From an uncultured Lachnospiraceae bacterium (GTDB lineage: Bacteria > Bacillota > Clostridia > Lachnospirales > Lachnospiraceae), in assembly GCA_910585765.1 (NCBI GenBank), contig CAJUES010000013.1:4103-68102 (forward strand): a DNA stretch of 64,000 nt, written 5' to 3'. Position numbers and translations under genes: made by a program. The notes beneath the pieces were generated by a model. That model was not told the origin of the DNA. It did no database searches and saw only the letters and a program-made list of their open reading frames with translations. Below, in pieces: positions 61,725 to 64,000 of the stretch; the first letter of the stretch is position 1; each line of letters opens with the position of its first letter.

Positions 61725-61807
61725 GGGACACTTTTCTCCTTTTTGGTGTCTAATAGATGTAGGGAGCAGTAAGATGGCATTGAGGGAAGGCATCGTGGTA
61801 CTGCTCC
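61725..61807 (+). promoter_or_regulatory. Candidate ECF promoter plus leader hairpin of the second sigma operon
   Basis: GGGAC (61725-61729), 18 bp, GTCTAATA (61748-61755), then hairpin GGAGCAGTA/TACTGCTCC (61763-61771 with 61799-61807). The same elements in the same order precede the sigma gene at 17059. A possible 14-codon frame (61774-61818) lies across the hairpin. Confidence 0.6.
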
Positions 61808-61895
61808 GCGCGCAATGATCATTGACTACAAAATAAGGAGCCGTGCAGCCCGACGGGGCGGTATCGCACGGTTTCGGAACAGAGAGGATAACGGC

Positions 61896-62447
61896 ATGAA
61901 AAACCTGGTAAGGCTTGCCCAAAAAGGGGATGCAGATGCATTTGCAGCGTTGCTGCAGTCGCAGATGCAGAACATGTACAAGACGGCAGCGGCAATTCTG
62001 AGCAATGACGAAGATATTGCGGATGCCGTGGGAGATACCCTGCTTGCATGTTGGGAAAAAATCGGACAGCTGAGGGAGACAAAGTTTTTCCGCACCTGGA
62101 TGACGAGGATCCTGATCAACAAGTGTAATGACATACTGAAAAAGAAGAAGGATTTGCACTACAGCAGCGAGATACAGGAATTCCCAGAGGAGACAGCGGC
62201 GTACACTAACGTGGAATGGATGCAGATGATGAACTGTCTGGATGAAAAGTACAGGCTGGTGATGGTTCTCTATTATGTGGACGCACTGACCGCAGCGGAG
62301 ATCGGCGAGCTGCTGAATATGCCTGCGAGCACGGTGCGTACCAGGCTCGCCAGAGGGCGGGAACAGATGGCAGACATCTATCAGATCGAGGATCGGCAAG
62401 GCAGGAATCAAGATATGGAAAAGGCAGCAAACGGAGGTGACGTATGA
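61896..62447 (+). CDS. RNA polymerase ECF-type sigma factor
   Basis: A 183-aa sigma-70 family protein. Region 2: NDEDIADAVGDTLLACWEKI and FFRTWMTRILINKCND; region 4: YYVDALTAAEIGELLNMPAS, TVRTRLARGREQM. ATG 61896 follows AGAGGA by 8 bp; the frame is open upstream but lacks a ribosome binding site. Its stop overlaps the start of the membrane regulator (ATGA). Confidence 0.92.
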   Translation: MKNLVRLAQKGDADAFAALLQSQMQNMYKTAAAILSNDEDIADAVGDTLLACWEKIGQLRETKFFRTWMTRILINKCNDILKKKKDLHYSSEIQEFPEETAAYTNVEWMQMMNCLDEKYRLVMVLYYVDALTAAEIGELLNMPASTVRTRLARGREQMADIYQIEDRQGRNQDMEKAANGGDV

Positions 62448-63667
62448 GGGATAACAGGGCGGTCAAAAGGCTGCAGGAGACGGTTGTGATTCCTGAGACC
62501 GTACAGAAGCGGGCAGATCTTGTGTTTGCACAAATAAAAAAAGAGTGCGCTTCTGCCAAAGACAGCAATGCGAAAAACAGGGACACGAAAAGGATCGAAA
62601 ACGGAGGAAAACAGATGGGTTATACACGAAAGACGGCAAAAAGAGGAATGTGGGCAGCGATCGCAGCGGCGGTCCTGGCGTTGGGAACCGTGGTCTGCGC
62701 GGCGTATATGCACTGGAGCCACGGAATGGAACAGGAGCTCAACGCCACGCCGGAGCAGAAGGAATATCTCGAGGAGGTGCAGATCACGACACCGCTCAAC
62801 AGCAGCGTGACTGAGGAGGGGATCACCGTCACACTGCAGCAGAGTATCGTGGACGCGCGCTTTGCGCATCTCTCTTTCCGGGTGGACGGCTACCAGGCAG
62901 CAGAGGGAATACAGCCCGGCTTCGAATATACATCGATGACACTGGAGGGCGATTCGCTCAATATGACCGGCGGAGGATTCTTTGACAACCTGCACGCTGA
63001 CGGCAATGGGAACTTTACCTACACAGACGGCACGCCTGCAAAGGAGACCGCAGACGGGAGCATCATCGGCAAGTATATCAATGATGACGGCAGCATGGAG
63101 TACATCATGACCGTAATGACAACCGACAAGGACAAGAGCCTGATCGGAAAACCGGTCCACATCGAACTGCAGAATCTTGGAACGCTCGGCAAGACAGCAT
63201 TCACGCCGGACATCCATGCCACATGGACGTTTGACTTCACGCTGGCGGCATCCGGGCAGACAAGGAGTATCGAGCTGTCACAGGCGCTCGGGGACAGTGG
63301 CGCGGTTGTTAAGAAGGCGGAACTCTCACCGATATCGCTCTATGTGGAGTACGATTTCCCGCTGCAGAAGACCGGTCTCGAGGGCGTTGACGAGAATGGA
63401 AATCCGGTTTCCACCACGACATTTGCGGAGCCGCCCCGTCTGACCGGTGTGCGCCTCAAGGACGGGACGCGGCTGACCAGTATTATCAACGGAGGTTCCG
63501 AGGGCTATACAGGAGAGGATCAGGACACCTATATCGCGTACTTTGCGACGGACCATATCCTTGACCTGGAACAGGTCGATGCGCTGCTCTTTATCCGGTC
63601 CGAGGCAATGACGGCTGAGGAGGCGAAAAATATACCGGAAGAAAAACTGTATATTGTCTCGTTTTAG
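62444..63667 (+). CDS. DUF4179-like membrane anti-sigma protein
   Basis: A 407-aa single-pass protein: cytoplasmic N-terminus (about 1-68), membrane segment (MWAAIAAAVLALGTVVCAAY), then a DUF4179-like extracellular region (about 95-200, VTEEGITVTLQQSIVDARFA) and a C-terminal beta-rich domain ending EEKLYIVSF. Coupled to the upstream ECF sigma gene, which it presumably restrains. Confidence 0.85.
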   Translation: MRDNRAVKRLQETVVIPETVQKRADLVFAQIKKECASAKDSNAKNRDTKRIENGGKQMGYTRKTAKRGMWAAIAAAVLALGTVVCAAYMHWSHGMEQELNATPEQKEYLEEVQITTPLNSSVTEEGITVTLQQSIVDARFAHLSFRVDGYQAAEGIQPGFEYTSMTLEGDSLNMTGGGFFDNLHADGNGNFTYTDGTPAKETADGSIIGKYINDDGSMEYIMTVMTTDKDKSLIGKPVHIELQNLGTLGKTAFTPDIHATWTFDFTLAASGQTRSIELSQALGDSGAVVKKAELSPISLYVEYDFPLQKTGLEGVDENGNPVSTTTFAEPPRLTGVRLKDGTRLTSIINGGSEGYTGEDQDTYIAYFATDHILDLEQVDALLFIRSEAMTAEEAKNIPEEKLYIVSF

Positions 63668-63679
63668 AGCGTGAAAAAC

Positions 63680-63735
63680 GGCACCCAGGGAAGATGCCAG
63701 CCTTTGCTGAACACTTCCTTAGGGTGCCGTGTGCA
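63680..63735 (+). repeat. Dispersed repeat family A, diverged full-length copy
   Basis: Outer stem GGCACCC/GGGTGCC (63680-63686 with 63722-63728), inner hairpin CAGC-CTTT-GCTG (63698-63709), TTCCTT and GTGTGCATAAA, matching the layout at 1-55 although the outer stem bases differ in a compensatory way. It sits between two converging genes and may act as their terminator. Confidence 0.8.
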
Positions 63736-63746
63736 TAAAGGTTTCG

Positions 63747-64000
63747 TCACGCCTCCACATCGACCGCCCCGCCCTCGACGATCGTCATCGCGTCGGGCGC
63801 CGCCTCCACCGGGATATCGACACCGCCCAGCTCCAGCGAGACGCTGTCATTCGCACTGCTGTTGTTATCGTAGCTGACGCTGCTGTAACTGCTGATGCTG
63901 TTACTATTGCTCTGTCTCTCTTTCTCCAGCTTGTCAAACATGAATTTCAGGTACTTCATGTCCGCCTCCACGATCGCCCGCATCTCGTCGGCGCGGTGCT
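63747..64000 (-). CDS. Partial gene at right edge, C-terminal part only
   Basis: The reading frame is open to the window edge; 84 codons are visible. It encodes ADEMRAIVEADMKYLKFMFD and KLEKERQ, then a low-complexity Ser/Asn/Tyr stretch and an acidic end DAMTIVEGGAVDVEA. No family recognised. The upstream half is off-window; ATG at 63983 is in frame but has no ribosome binding site, so it is probably internal. Confidence 0.6.
   Translation of the reverse strand, partial: HRADEMRAIVEADMKYLKFMFDKLEKERQSNSNSISSYSSVSYDNNSSANDSVSLELGGVDIPVEAAPDAMTIVEGGAVDVEA

Overview
The window looks like the chromosome of a spore-forming, anaerobic member of the Clostridia, most likely Lachnospiraceae. Pointers are spoVT and spoVG, a Gram-positive-type long SRP RNA, DnaD and a DnaI/DnaC-like helicase loader, the glgC-glgD pair, an [Fe-S] aldo/keto reductase, strong purine-rich ribosome binding sites and a moderately high GC content. 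It is mostly ordinary core genome, with a few decayed or mobile patches. No tRNA, rRNA or CRISPR array was seen.

Layout. 1-415: on the minus strand a consensus promoter, a SAM-I riboswitch and its terminator, followed by two copies of a structured repeat; the regulated gene lies left of the window. 416-6.7 kb (minus): murA, a LysM-G5-M23 peptidase, a flavin reductase, a coiled-coil membrane protein and a small (p)ppGpp synthetase. 7.2-8.4 kb (plus): a small conserved protein and hemolysin III. 8.4-17.1 kb (minus): an ABC exporter; an apparent operon of FapA-like protein, HD-GYP response regulator and lipoprotein; an ECF sigma/anti-sigma pair. 17.4-22.2 kb: a PARG-like macrodomain protein, then a degraded zone holding a histidine-kinase relic, a hypB relic and an AAA-ATPase relic split by a miniature transposable element (MITE), with rlmD and an acyltransferase-like gene among them. 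22.6-29.5 kb (minus): an rRNA methyltransferase, a membrane protein, pullulanase, a DUF3048 lipoprotein, the SRP RNA and a conserved hypothetical. 29.9-32.0 kb (plus): mgtE and spoVT. 32.1-48.6 kb (minus): a chemoreceptor, a HAD phosphatase, a BrxD-like/DUF4391-like pair, aldo/keto reductase, mfd-pth-DUF6472, an SH3 protein, a frameshifted Ser-rich secreted protein, an O-antigen-ligase-like protein, spoVG, glgD and glgC. 48.9-54.1 kb (plus): murC, a dense DnaA-box cluster, dnaD, dnaI-like and a PRPP synthetase. 54.1-58.1 kb (minus): galE, heparinase-like and Cu/Zn-SOD-like genes. 58.3-60.8 kb (plus): an ABC-2 exporter operon behind a folded leader. Then a cytidylate-kinase-like gene, a second ECF sigma/DUF4179 pair and a partial gene at the right edge.

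The most unusual material is non-coding. It comprises nine DnaA-box-like 9-mers in 171 bp ahead of the replication-restart genes, with a second small cluster at 55.4 kb. There is a dispersed repeat next to terminators whose outer stem co-varies between copies, two TTA-flanked ~157-bp MITEs, and a 112-bp MITE with an 8-bp target duplication. The two ECF sigma operons share a promoter pattern and a leader hairpin. A degenerate ~42-bp tandem repeat lies upstream of murA. All functional names rest on reading protein motifs by eye; no database search was run.
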